From: Pseudomonadota bacterium
GTDB lineage: Bacteria; Myxococcota_A; Polyangia; Polyangiales; Polyangiaceae
Assembly (NCBI GenBank): GCA_023398955.1
Contig: JAEWRL010000087.1
Span: 83,810-147,809, forward strand
Reading direction: 5' to 3'
Length of the DNA stretch: 64,000 nt
Shown: positions 38,203-47,186 of the stretch, in pieces
Numbering within the stretch: the stretch's first letter is position 1
How the letters are laid out: each line of letters opens with the position of its first letter
The notes under the pieces: generated by a model
Seen by the model: the letters and a program-made list of their open reading frames with translations, nothing else
Told to the model about the DNA's origin: nothing
The model's database searches: none
Made by a program: the position numbers and the translations under genes

Positions 38203-38544
38203 CGGGACTGCAGCTTAACCCACTGCCGGCCAGTGTGTTCCCCAATTGCCGGAGCCGAGTGCGTAAGGGGGTTCGCGCCCACTTCGGCCGGGGAGGGACT
38301 CCAGCCCAGACTGGGCTTCAGCGCTCCGCTGGACGGGCCGTATAGCGGGCGGACACGGAGCAAGAGCGTTGGTGCAGGCAGTAGTCGAAAGGTGGCGTGA
38401 TTCCGGGCACCGAGTTCGCTGGTGCGGCCTCGACGTTCTTCCCGGCCTTAGCTATCCTGCGCAGACGGCCCACGAGCGGGGCCCCGGGATGGTGGAACGG
38501 TAATGGTAACGGCACTGACGCGGCACTCGGAGGGTGCCCGGTCC
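38203..38544. other. Divergent spacer before the kinase-like operon
   Basis: No gene supported. GGAGGG precedes the ATG at 38545 by ten bases. Confidence 0.4.
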
Positions 38545-39729
38545 ATGGAGGCCGGGAGCGAGCCTTCGAACAGGGCTGGGCATGCGGGAGCGTGGAGCCA
38601 CGGCCTGGGCCCGGGAATGCTGCTGGGCGACTATGCCATCGTCAGTCAAGTATCCGACAATCCTTTGGTCTTGACCTATGAGGCGGTGCGGTTGCAGACG
38701 GGCCGCGCAGTCGCTCTCCAGGTGCTGGGACCCGTGTGGCAGCGGGCGCCGAACCTGCAGCGTCAGTGGCGACACTGGGCCAACTCGGTGCGCAGTGCGC
38801 GGCATCCGGGATTGGCTGCTTGTGATGGAGCTGGTGTCACCGGAGATGGCCTCGCGTACGTCGCGTTCGAGTGGCTCCGCGGCAAGACGCTTCGGCAGCG
38901 GCTCGACGCCGACCGCCTGAGCGCTCCCGAAGCGCTGGCATTGCTCTGCCAGATCCTGGACGCCCTCGATGCCGCGCATACGCAGGGCCTCGTGCATGGC
39001 GACCTGCGGCCCGAGAACGTCTTCTGTTGTGACGGCGGTTCCATTCGTCTTCTCAACGTTGGGCTCTCGGAATGCGCGCGGTCGCTCCAGGTCGACGACG
39101 ATGAGAGCCTGTTGGTTTCGGCTGCTTACGTCAGCCCCGAGCAAATCGCGGGAGAGGCCGCGACCGTCCGCAGTGACCTCTACGCCTTTGGGTTGATGGC
39201 TCACGAGTGCTTACTTGGGCGCCATCCCTTGGTCCGCGAGGAGACGTGGCCAACGGCTGGAGACTTCATCTGGCGGCAGCTGGAGCGCAGGCCTACGCCG
39301 CTCGAGGGACTGCCGGCGGCTCTCTCGGCGACGCTCGCTCGAGCCGTTCACAAGTCGCCAGGAAAGCGCCCGACTTCTGCGGAGGCACTGCTGGCTGACC
39401 TGCGCGCCATTCTAGCGCCGCGTGCCATCAGGGCGCCGCAGAATAGGGTAGCGGGAATGCTCCCCGGTCGCCGCCAACGGCTTGGTGCTGGTAGCACTTC
39501 CCGAGGTGTTTCGCAGTCCTTCGAGCCGTGGGTGGAGCGCCTGCCGCGGCGGCGCTTGAAGCTGGGCATGCCGGGCTGGCCGTATGGACACATGATATTG
39601 GGTGCCATTCTGGGCATTGCCGCCGGCGTTGGCGTCTACTTGTGGCAGACGAGGAGCGCGCCGCACGGGAGTGAGGGCGCGCCCTCCCGTGCGCGTGACG
39701 TCTCGCAGCTCCGAGGAGCGGAGCGATGA
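38545..39729 (+). CDS. Membrane-anchored serine/threonine pseudokinase
   Basis: A 394-residue protein with a Hanks-kinase fold (about residues 28-290) followed by one membrane helix near 355-375. Key catalytic residues are missing: the VAIK lysine is Gln59 (AVALQV), HRD is HGD at 151-153 with Arg155 in place of Lys, and DFG is NVG at 171-173. The activation segment still ends SPEQIAGE. It should bind partners rather than phosphorylate. ATG 38545 has a ribosome binding site; ATG 38503 is an alternative. Its stop overlaps the next gene as ATGA. Confidence 0.85.
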   Translation: MEAGSEPSNRAGHAGAWSHGLGPGMLLGDYAIVSQVSDNPLVLTYEAVRLQTGRAVALQVLGPVWQRAPNLQRQWRHWANSVRSARHPGLAACDGAGVTGDGLAYVAFEWLRGKTLRQRLDADRLSAPEALALLCQILDALDAAHTQGLVHGDLRPENVFCCDGGSIRLLNVGLSECARSLQVDDDESLLVSAAYVSPEQIAGEAATVRSDLYAFGLMAHECLLGRHPLVREETWPTAGDFIWRQLERRPTPLEGLPAALSATLARAVHKSPGKRPTSAEALLADLRAILAPRAIRAPQNRVAGMLPGRRQRLGAGSTSRGVSQSFEPWVERLPRRRLKLGMPGWPYGHMILGAILGIAAGVGVYLWQTRSAPHGSEGAPSRARDVSQLRGAER

Positions 39730-40892
39730 GCCGTTCACCCGGGCAAGATCCCCCGCTGCGCGGCCTGCGTGCCATCGAGCCCGAAAGGAACTCCTCGGTT
39801 CCTCGCGAGCCTCGTTCAAGCGCCCCTCCCAGCGCGCGCGTGTACCGCCCAGAACGTGTGGCCGCACCTTGCCGAGAGGGCCCCGAAACACCGAGTTCAG
39901 TGCGGCGGTCGCGGAACTCCATTCGCGCTCCGGTCGCTGTTCGCGCAGGGGACGCGGCCGATGATCCCGATCCCCATCAGAGGCCATCGGCGGTGGATGG
40001 TTTTCCCTTGGAAGCGCCGGAGGACACGGCTCGCGGTTTGGCGCCTCCAAGCAAGCCGCCAGGGCCTCCTGACGGACTCGATGACTGGTACCAGGATGCT
40101 AGCGCGAGCGGTGAGGGGCAGACGGATGCCCTGACCACGATCGAAGGGGGTCCCGGCGAGCCGGAGCCTGCCAGTGCTGATCGCGATCGGGAGCCGCACG
40201 GCAAGTCGGGCGCGGCGCGCCTGCGCCCGATCTCCATCTCGCCGGAGACGAGGCAAGCGGCTGCTGCCGTCGTGCGGTCCGAGGCACACGTGCCGGGCTC
40301 TGGAGCAGACGTGAGCCCGCAGCTCCCGTCAGGGTCGGGCGCGGCTCCGTGGGAGTGGGGTTACGCGCCGTCGCAACGCTGGCATGGCGGCCCGGCGAGG
40401 TCGAGCGCGATGGGTCAGTGGCGTTGGGCGCTCGTAGCGACCACCTGTGTGGTCGCCGCGGGAGTGCTGATTGCTGCCGTCGCCATGGAGCGGTCGAGCG
40501 GTAGCCTGAGATCGGCAGGGGATCCCGCCCTCGCGCGGGATCCCGCGCCACCGTCGGCCCATGATAGCCCCTTGGCTCAGGGAGCCCGATCGCGCGACGG
40601 AGCCCGAGTCCCTGACACAGGACGAATGGACGGGCCGCGCGAATCGGGAGCCTCCGGGGGCGAGTCCGTAGCCCAACCGAGTCCCCGGACAGAAGAGCGA
40701 GCGACAAACAAAGCTCCGCCGACAGCGACGGCCGTACCGGTATCTACAACCCCAAGGCGCGTTCTGGAGGATGGGGACCGCGGGCGCAAGGCGGTCTCCC
40801 GACGGGCGGCACCAAGACCGAACACTTCGTCCGCGGCCTCCGAGCAACGAAGATCGGCTATTGAAGCGGTTCCGGACGAACCCTTGTATTAG
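39726..40892 (+). CDS. Single-pass membrane protein with disordered flanks
   Basis: A 388-residue protein of low complexity: about 230 residues rich in Pro, Arg and Ser, one membrane helix (near 233-252: ALVATTCVVAAGVLIAAVAM), then about 135 more disordered residues. No enzyme motif. It is translationally coupled to the pseudokinase (ATGA) and directly abuts the PEGA-type gene, so it may be a scaffold or linker in the same envelope complex. Family unknown. Confidence 0.65.
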   Translation: MSRSPGQDPPLRGLRAIEPERNSSVPREPRSSAPPSARVYRPERVAAPCREGPETPSSVRRSRNSIRAPVAVRAGDAADDPDPHQRPSAVDGFPLEAPEDTARGLAPPSKPPGPPDGLDDWYQDASASGEGQTDALTTIEGGPGEPEPASADRDREPHGKSGAARLRPISISPETRQAAAAVVRSEAHVPGSGADVSPQLPSGSGAAPWEWGYAPSQRWHGGPARSSAMGQWRWALVATTCVVAAGVLIAAVAMERSSGSLRSAGDPALARDPAPPSAHDSPLAQGARSRDGARVPDTGRMDGPRESGASGGESVAQPSPRTEERATNKAPPTATAVPVSTTPRRVLEDGDRGRKAVSRRAAPRPNTSSAASEQRRSAIEAVPDEPLY

Positions 40893-41975
40893 GTGATTTC
40901 CTTGAGCCAGACGAGAGTCTCTAGTCGCGCCACGAGCGCGGGCGTCCAGTCGCAGGAGTGGCAGCCTGCAGTGTTTCGGTTTGTTCGCCGCAGGCTGCTC
41001 GGCGCGGTCGTTGCCGCGTTTGCTGTGAGCGGCTTCGCCGTAGCCCCGGGTGCGCAGGCGGGCGAATCCGTCGTGCCCCTGTCGGTTAGCCAACAACTCT
41101 TTCAACGCGGCAGGCAAGCCGCGAGCGAGAAGGACTGGCAGCGCGCCTTCTCACTCTTTGAGCGCTCGTTCCAGCGGCAACCCTCCTATGACACCGCTGC
41201 GAACCTCGGGCAGGCAGCTCTGAAGCTCGAGCGATACCCTGACGCTGCACACTACCTGACCTTCGCGCTCGAGAATTTCCCGCCGAGCGGTGACATGCCC
41301 AAGTGGCGGGCAATCCACGGCTGGCTCGAGATCGCCCTCCTGGAGGTCGCGGTCGTCGAAGCCCTCACGGCACCCGATGGCGCCGTAGTGCTGATCGACG
41401 GCGGGTCTGCTCGCTCGTCACATCGCCGCCGTTGGTATCTTCGGCCCGGGGAGCACGATCTCTCGGTTCGAGCGGAGGGATTCCTGCCTCGCACCGAATC
41501 TCTCGTGGTTCGAGCGGGTAAGAGGTACCAGATCAACCTCCAGCTGACGGCGGCTGGGCCAGGAGCAAAGGATGCGGCTGTTGCTCCTGCATCGTCGGAC
41601 TGGCGGCAACCGCTGCCCATCCTGCTCGTTGGTGGAGGGTTGACCGTCGCGTCCGCAGCAGTTGGGATTGGGTTCGGAATGCTCGCAGAGAACAGAGAGT
41701 CGGAAGCAGAGGCGCTCGGCGGCCCAAACCTCCCGGATTGCCTCGCAGCGACGGGTGACCTGGACTCCTGCAAGCGAGCAGGGCAGTTCGCGAGCGAAGC
41801 AGACGAGCGGCGCAGCGTTTCCTATGTCGGGTACGGGGTCGCCTCGTTGGCGCTGGTGGGGACGGTGGCCCTCCTCCTCTGGCCGGAAGAGGGGCGCGAC
41901 GGCGCCGCCCGGAGCGGGCCGGGCCTCATGCTTTCACGGGACGGCGCTGCCCTTTCGGTGCATGGCTCGTTCTGA
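40893..41975 (+). CDS. PEGA/TPR-type periplasmic envelope protein
   Basis: A 360-residue protein starting at GTG 40893, immediately after the preceding stop. After a signal peptide (FAVSGFAVAPGAQAG) come TPR-like helices (SVSQQLFQRGRQAASEKDWQRAF..., residues about 66-130), a PEGA-like beta domain (VLIDGGSARSSHRRRWYLRPGEHDLSVRAEGF) and two membrane helices near 235-255 and 310-330. This arrangement is common beside Ser/Thr kinases in myxobacteria. Function unknown; probably part of an envelope complex with the two upstream proteins. Confidence 0.75.
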   Translation: MISLSQTRVSSRATSAGVQSQEWQPAVFRFVRRRLLGAVVAAFAVSGFAVAPGAQAGESVVPLSVSQQLFQRGRQAASEKDWQRAFSLFERSFQRQPSYDTAANLGQAALKLERYPDAAHYLTFALENFPPSGDMPKWRAIHGWLEIALLEVAVVEALTAPDGAVVLIDGGSARSSHRRRWYLRPGEHDLSVRAEGFLPRTESLVVRAGKRYQINLQLTAAGPGAKDAAVAPASSDWRQPLPILLVGGGLTVASAAVGIGFGMLAENRESEAEALGGPNLPDCLAATGDLDSCKRAGQFASEADERRSVSYVGYGVASLALVGTVALLLWPEEGRDGAARSGPGLMLSRDGAALSVHGSF

Positions 41976-42927
41976 TCGCCCTACCCGGAACAGGCAGGGG
42001 GCGGCTCCGCTGACTCGTTTCGGCTTCCTGGGGGGCCCTGGCGGCGTGGGCACCGCGCTCGCCCGAGGAGGTCTTCCGGTGATCGTCTGGGGCCTCGGGG
42101 GAATGCTCGGCTGGTTCGCTGGCAGGGTGCTTCGCATACGCCGGACGCTGGTGATCTCCGCGATGACTCGAGCTGGAATCCAAGACCCCAAGCGACATGC
42201 GGATGCCATGTACCGCTCTCTCGGAGTGAGCCTCGTCGAGTTCCTTCTCGCAGCGGCTGGCGTTCCGCTCGACTGCTGCGCCGCTTTCGAGGCAGATGCG
42301 GCGGAGCGTTTGCGCGCCCATCTGGGACGGCAGGGCGCGGTCGTTGCTTGTGCCCATACGGCCAACTGGGATCTCGTGGCGGGACACATCGCGCGAAGGT
42401 GGCCGCTCCTCGTGATAACGAAGCGCCTTCGCGTGGGCGCGCTGGATCGCTTCTGGCATTCGGTTCGCCGCGAGTGGGGCGTGAACCTCGTGGCCCCGGG
42501 TGACGCTGCGGGGAGGGCTGTGCGGCACCTCCGCCAAGGGGGCGTCGTGGTGGCGATGGCCGATCAGGCGCCTGAGAGGCGGCGCGGGGCCGCTCACGGC
42601 ACCTTCTTTGGGCGCAGGGTGGGGCTCGACCTCACACCTGCTCTGCTGGCAATGCGGGCGCGAGTGCCACTCGCCATCGCGTTTCCACTGCGATTGGCCG
42701 GCGGTACCTATACGATCCACGTACAGGACGTGCTGTTGCCGCCTCGAGTCCCGCGGAGGGAGTGGGCCGTCATGGCGATGAGGTCCGTGGCTGAGGCTCT
42801 CGAATCGTTCGTCTCACGCGACCCCTCGCAATGGCTTTGGCTGCACCGGCGCTGGAAGCCCTGGCCGCCCGAGCCCTCAGCGCTGGCGCGCGCACGTTCG
42901 GACGAGGAGGTTTCGTGCTCACCCTGA
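41962..42927 (+). CDS. Lipid A/lauroyl acyltransferase-like protein (LpxL/HtrB family)
   Basis: A 321-residue protein with an N-terminal hydrophobic segment and the acyltransferase site HTANWD (His132, Asp137). VAMADQAP and GRRVGLDLTPALLAMRARVPL are further family marks. LpxL/HtrB proteins add secondary acyl chains to lipid A or related lipids at the inner membrane. ATG 41962 overlaps the end of the PEGA-type gene. The stop overlaps the start region of the deacetylase gene. Confidence 0.88.
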   Translation: MARSDRPTRNRQGAAPLTRFGFLGGPGGVGTALARGGLPVIVWGLGGMLGWFAGRVLRIRRTLVISAMTRAGIQDPKRHADAMYRSLGVSLVEFLLAAAGVPLDCCAAFEADAAERLRAHLGRQGAVVACAHTANWDLVAGHIARRWPLLVITKRLRVGALDRFWHSVRREWGVNLVAPGDAAGRAVRHLRQGGVVVAMADQAPERRRGAAHGTFFGRRVGLDLTPALLAMRARVPLAIAFPLRLAGGTYTIHVQDVLLPPRVPRREWAVMAMRSVAEALESFVSRDPSQWLWLHRRWKPWPPEPSALARARSDEEVSCSP

Positions 42928-43910
42928 GGCGCTCTTCCTCAGCTGGCTCGAGCGACGATCAGCGGGTGGCCAGCATCACGGTGGATCTCGACGAGCTCGA
43001 TCACTACTTCGCGATTCATGCTCTACGTCCGCCGTGGGCGCGAGGAGGCGGTCCTGGCGTCTACCGCACGGCTGTTCCCCGCCTCGGCGCATGGGCTGAC
43101 GGCGAGCGTGTGCCGATCACTTGGTTCGCCGTGGGACGGGATCTAGACGCCCCTGATGCGGCCAGCATTCTCAGGCAGCGCCTGGCGCTCGGTGACGAGG
43201 TCGGCAGTCATTCGCTCGACCATTTCTATGATCTTGTACGGAGGGGACGCGCCGAGCTCGAACACCAGGTCACCGCAGCGCAGGAGGCTATCCACCGCGC
43301 CACAGGTGCTTATCCGGTCGGATTTCGAGCACCTGGCTACACTGTCAGCGACGATCTGTTCGAGGTGCTTGGGCGCGCGGGGCTCCGCTACGACTCCTCC
43401 GTTTTCCCTTGCCCCGCGTACTACGCCGCGAAGGCGGCCGTGCTGACGATGCAGCGTGTCGTCGGCCGACGCTCCGCTGCGCGGCTCGACTCTCCGATGG
43501 TACTTGCCGCCCCGCGTCGACCGTATCGGATCGGGCAACCCTATTGGCGCACGGGTAGCGGTCTCATCGAGATGCCGATCCAGGTGAGCGGCCCGCTGCG
43601 GCTGCCCTTCATTGGGACCTCGCTGACAATGGCCGGCAAAACGCTTTCCCGCTGGCTCACTCGCGGCGTCCTGGGGGAGCGCTTCATCAACCTAGAGCTC
43701 CATGGGATTGACGCGCTCGACGTCCACGACGGGCTGGAGGCGCTCGCGTCGGTTCAGCCGGACCTGCGACGGGTCGTGGCCGACAAGCTCCAGATCTACT
43801 CCGATGTCATCTTGCTGCTACGGAGCGCCGGCTATTCCTTCGTGACGCTCCGCGAAGCCGCTGATCTTGCAGCGCGGGGCTGCCTCGAGGCACCTCAGCA
43901 TCAGACGTGA
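42915..43910 (+). CDS. Polysaccharide deacetylase (NodB-like)
   Basis: A 331-residue protein starting at GTG 42915, where GAGGAGG lies four bases upstream, inside the end of the acyltransferase gene. It has the NodB homology domain: ITVDLDELDHY with the metal Asp, HSLDH as the His-x3-His pair, and FRAPGYT. Such enzymes remove N-acetyl or other acyl groups from polysaccharides or glycolipids. No signal peptide, so action on a lipid-linked or cytoplasmic substrate is likely. A start at 42831 would extend it without support. Confidence 0.88.
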   Translation: MLTLRRSSSAGSSDDQRVASITVDLDELDHYFAIHALRPPWARGGGPGVYRTAVPRLGAWADGERVPITWFAVGRDLDAPDAASILRQRLALGDEVGSHSLDHFYDLVRRGRAELEHQVTAAQEAIHRATGAYPVGFRAPGYTVSDDLFEVLGRAGLRYDSSVFPCPAYYAAKAAVLTMQRVVGRRSAARLDSPMVLAAPRRPYRIGQPYWRTGSGLIEMPIQVSGPLRLPFIGTSLTMAGKTLSRWLTRGVLGERFINLELHGIDALDVHDGLEALASVQPDLRRVVADKLQIYSDVILLLRSAGYSFVTLREAADLAARGCLEAPQHQT

Positions 43911-44096
43911 TGACGGGGATCTGGCTGCTGTTCGAAGTGAAGGTCCAGCCTCTCTCGACTTTGCTCGGGCCGGCGACGGCTACTGGTGTCGGTCGTTCGG
44001 CTGAAGGGCGACGCGAGCCTGTGCAGTCCGGAGTGGTCTGGAGGGTCGGCGCAGGTCCGACTTGCCGACGTTAGGTCGTCGGGGTAAGCGCGATTC

Positions 44097-44876
44097 ATGG
44101 CTCAGTCGGATGCGCTCGCGATCGGTCCCAAGACCTTTGACTCACGCCTGTTCGTCGGCACCGGCAAGTACGCTAGCGTGGAGCAGACGAAACGGGCGCT
44201 GGAGATCTCTGGCGCCGAGGTCGTCACGGTGGCGTTGAGGCGAGTCGATCTGAAGGATCGCGCCGAAGGGTCCATGATGGAGCTGGTCCTCAGCAAGCGC
44301 TGGACAATCCTGCCCAACACAGCCGGTTGCTATACCGCTGACGATGCCGTCCGGACACTGCGGCTGGCGCGGGAGCTCGGGATTGCCGAGATAGTGAAGC
44401 TGGAGGTCATCGGGGATCCGAAGACATTGTACCCTGACAACGAACAAACGCTCGAAGCGGCGAAGGTGCTCGTGAAGGAAGGGTTCACGGTCCTGCCCTA
44501 CTGCATCGACGATCCGATCGTGTGCCGCAAGCTCGAAGACATTGGATGCGCCGCCGTCATGCCTCTGGCAGCTCCTATTGGCTCGGGGCTTGGCATTCGG
44601 AATCCCTACAATCTGCGCATCATACTCGAGCACGCCCGCGTTCCGGTTATCGTCGACGCTGGCGTGGGAACCGCGAGCGATGCTGCCATCGCCATGGAAC
44701 TCGGGTGTGACGGCGTCTTGATGAACACGGCGATCGCACAAGCCAAGGATCCGTTGTTGATGGCTGAAGCCATGAAGGAGGCAGTCGTCGCGGGGCGCAA
44801 GGCGTACAAAGCGGGGCGCATGCCACGGAAGCTGTACGCCCAAGCATCGAGTCCCGAGCAAGGACTCATCGAATGA
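44097..44876 (+). CDS. thiG: Thiazole synthase
   Basis: A 259-residue TIM-barrel protein with FVGTGKYAS, VTVALRRVDL, the Schiff-base Lys101 in EIVKLEVIGD and PIGSGLGIRNPYN plus DAGVGTASDAA. ThiG makes the thiazole half of thiamine from deoxyxylulose phosphate, ThiS thiocarboxylate and dehydroglycine. No thiS lies next to it. No TPP riboswitch is visible in the 186 bases upstream. Confidence 0.96.
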   Translation: MAQSDALAIGPKTFDSRLFVGTGKYASVEQTKRALEISGAEVVTVALRRVDLKDRAEGSMMELVLSKRWTILPNTAGCYTADDAVRTLRLARELGIAEIVKLEVIGDPKTLYPDNEQTLEAAKVLVKEGFTVLPYCIDDPIVCRKLEDIGCAAVMPLAAPIGSGLGIRNPYNLRIILEHARVPVIVDAGVGTASDAAIAMELGCDGVLMNTAIAQAKDPLLMAEAMKEAVVAGRKAYKAGRMPRKLYAQASSPEQGLIE

Positions 44877-44916
44877 TCGAAGTTGCGGGGCGGCTCGGGT
44901 CGCCTCTGCTGGGGTC

Positions 44917-45342
44917 ATGCTAGTTCGCAGTCGTAGAAACGACGCTGCGCGAGGTCCACGCTGGCATCATGTCGCCCCGGCAGCCGGATATGTGGTAGCC
45001 GTTTTTGTTCTTGGCTCGCTGCCCCAGCAGGGTTTGCCGGCGCTTCCAGCCATCGGCGTGGACAAGTTGGCGCACGCAGCAGCATTCCTCGTGATGGCGT
45101 TGCTGTTCATGCGCTCCCTGCGACTGGCGTGGCCCGGTGTTGGCGACCGCAGCTCACGCTGGAGCGCTGCTCTTGCCGCGTCGACTCTCGGTGCGTTGCT
45201 CGAGGTGTTTCAGCTCGCGGTCCCAGGACGATCTGCCGAGTGGTCCGACTGGATCGCAGATACCATTGGGGCCGGACTGGCGGTCCTGCTCGTGAGGCCG
45301 CAATGGCTCGTCAGAGAGCCTCGACAGGAAGAGTGCCCATGA
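44917..45342 (+). CDS. VanZ-like membrane protein
   Basis: A 141-residue protein with about four membrane helices, GVDKLAHAAAFLVMALLF and AEWSDWIADTIGAGLAVLL, the marks of VanZ-like proteins. Function is generally unknown. It sits between thiG and thiE, and its stop overlaps the thiE start (ATGA). Confidence 0.8.
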   Translation: MLVRSRRNDAARGPRWHHVAPAAGYVVAVFVLGSLPQQGLPALPAIGVDKLAHAAAFLVMALLFMRSLRLAWPGVGDRSSRWSAALAASTLGALLEVFQLAVPGRSAEWSDWIADTIGAGLAVLLVRPQWLVREPRQEECP

Positions 45343-45965
45343 AGCCGAGCCAGCAACCGGAGATCATCCTGATCACCGACATGGATCGCTACGATGAGCA
45401 GGCGACGCTCAAGGCGGCGGAAGCGTGGTGCCGGCACGTCGCCGCAGGCAGGCTGATGATCCAGCTGCGTGACAAGGAGTGCAGTGCGCGCCGCAGGCTT
45501 CGGCTGGGTCGTGCCCTGCGCGAGGTGACCCAGCGTCACGGCCAGGCACTCGTAGTCAATGACCGTGCGGACCTCGCGCTCCTGCTTCGTGCCGATGGAA
45601 TCCACTTGGGTGAGGCAGGTATCGAGGTCGGTGAGGCGCGCAGCTTGCTGGGGGCACACGCATGGATATCCCGGGCGTGCCATTGCCCCGAGCAGGTGAC
45701 GGAGATGGGCGCTGCGAATGCGGTACTCCTCTCACCCATCCTGGCGGCGAGGAAGGGGCGCCAGCCGCTCGGCGTCGGGGCTCTCACGACCGCCCGCGAC
45801 CTGATGGACCGCGCCGTCGTGGATGGCGCTGCCCGGGCCGCACCCATGGCGCTCTACGCGCTGGGTGGCGTCGACCTCGGCGCACGCGATCGCTGTGTTC
45901 GGGCGGGGGCGTCGGGCATCGCTATGATCGGTGCTGCCTGGGGCGAGCCCCCCGCGGTATCCTGA
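45339..45965 (+). CDS. thiE: Thiamine-phosphate synthase
   Basis: A 208-residue barrel with IQLRDKE, VVNDRADLALLLRADGIHLG and LYALGGVD followed by IAMIGA. It joins the pyrimidine and thiazole phosphates to make thiamine phosphate. Its ATG overlaps the VanZ-like stop, with AGGAAGAG just upstream. It lacks the usual ThiE loop Gly-rich segment wording in places, but core residues are there. Confidence 0.9.
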   Translation: MKPSQQPEIILITDMDRYDEQATLKAAEAWCRHVAAGRLMIQLRDKECSARRRLRLGRALREVTQRHGQALVVNDRADLALLLRADGIHLGEAGIEVGEARSLLGAHAWISRACHCPEQVTEMGAANAVLLSPILAARKGRQPLGVGALTTARDLMDRAVVDGAARAAPMALYALGGVDLGARDRCVRAGASGIAMIGAAWGEPPAVS

Positions 45966-45977
45966 TGCGCCGTCGCG

Positions 45978-47186
45978 CTACGATGACGCAGAAGACGGCT
46001 GCGCGGAGATTGGCTCATCCTCCACAACTACATCGAGCCAAATGCTTCCGTTGAGCTGGTTGTTGGCCAGTAGCCACGAGCGAAACTTCGAATAGAGCTC
46101 ATAGTCGACCGGAGCAGGAGCATTCCAAAACTCGTCCAACGGTTGCTGTGAGGTAATGCCGGGGATATCATACACTGCGGTCCCGAGGCACTTGACCGGA
46201 GTCTGGTGGTGCACCGAGGAGAGGCCAACGGTGCTATTGATCACGATAGTGCCGTGCGCGTGGCGCAAGGCGGCGGGCAGGTTGATGGCATCTGCATAGA
46301 GCAGACGTTCGCCCAGCGAGTAGCGCTCCTGGAGCTGCTTGACCAGCTTGGTGTAGTTCTGGTAGGGCCTGTCGAAGGGGTGATGCTTGAGGAGCAGTCG
46401 ATACTCGCTCGGTGCGTGCTGCGCAAACGAGGCGACGACAGTCTCGATGAACTCAGCGACGGATGAGAAGGGCGAGTGCCCTATCTGCGAATCGAATCCG
46501 ACCTGAAGCGGGACGAGAAAGTAGCGTCCCAGGCTGCCCGAGGCGATCTGCTGATCGATCGCCCTGTCACGGCGAGACCTGCGGAGCTTGACTGCGCCGC
46601 TGCGAGTCCATAGGTAGAGCTGCCAGAGCGCATTCTGATTTCTATGGTGTTTATAGTGAGGGTACCGCCACCAGAACAGGGTTAGCGCCCAGGCATACAG
46701 CGTGCAGTACCAAGCCGTTCTCCAGAAAGTCCCAGGGAGAGGCTGCGGGGCGCGCAAGGGTGGCGGGCGGTAGCGGCGGAAGAACTCCGGGTCGCGCGGG
46801 GTGTGCGAGTTGCCGTTGACGCCCTCCTGCTCGAGGGTGACGAAATCGGGCCGTAAATAGCCCTCCTCGAAGACGTGGACCTCGACCCCAGCCGAACGAG
46901 CGGTGTTGATGGCCGTGCGATGCAGCGGGCGGCAATCGCCGAACAGCACGACAGCGTCGATGCGGCGTGCCACCAATACATCCTGAAGGAATGCTGGCCA
47001 TGCCTCGGGCGTGGCGCGGTATGGAACGACGTCTCCCTTGTGGTAGTAGAGCCAATCACCCGCGTTGAAATTGATCTTGGTGACGGTCGCTTCCAGGCGC
47101 TCCAAGTGCCTGGCCAAGCGTCGGAAGAAGGGCCCGCTGGGGCCCTGAAGGAGCAACACACGCTTCCCGCGGAACCTAGTAAGCAC
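45978..47186 (-). CDS. kpsS: Capsule polysaccharide Kdo transferase KpsS
   Basis: A protein of about 402 residues starting at GTG 47186. It begins VLTRFRGKRVLLLQGPSGPFFRR, matching the start of known KpsS proteins (GKK.LLLQGPMGPFF). It includes LFGDCRPLH, VFEEGYLRPDFVTLE and a late KHHPFDRPYQNY. KpsS adds the first Kdo to lyso-phosphatidylglycerol, starting the capsule linker. An in-frame ATG at 47246 would overlap kpsC by 71 bases; the GTG overlaps it by only 11. Last gene of the capsule operon. Confidence 0.92.
   Translation of the reverse strand: MLTRFRGKRVLLLQGPSGPFFRRLARHLERLEATVTKINFNAGDWLYYHKGDVVPYRATPEAWPAFLQDVLVARRIDAVVLFGDCRPLHRTAINTARSAGVEVHVFEEGYLRPDFVTLEQEGVNGNSHTPRDPEFFRRYRPPPLRAPQPLPGTFWRTAWYCTLYAWALTLFWWRYPHYKHHRNQNALWQLYLWTRSGAVKLRRSRRDRAIDQQIASGSLGRYFLVPLQVGFDSQIGHSPFSSVAEFIETVVASFAQHAPSEYRLLLKHHPFDRPYQNYTKLVKQLQERYSLGERLLYADAINLPAALRHAHGTIVINSTVGLSSVHHQTPVKCLGTAVYDIPGITSQQPLDEFWNAPAPVDYELYSKFRSWLLANNQLNGSIWLDVVVEDEPISAQPSSASS

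Noticed and set aside
43911..44096. Possible TPP riboswitch before thiG
   Set aside because: The expected CUGAGA and related conserved bases are not found in order.
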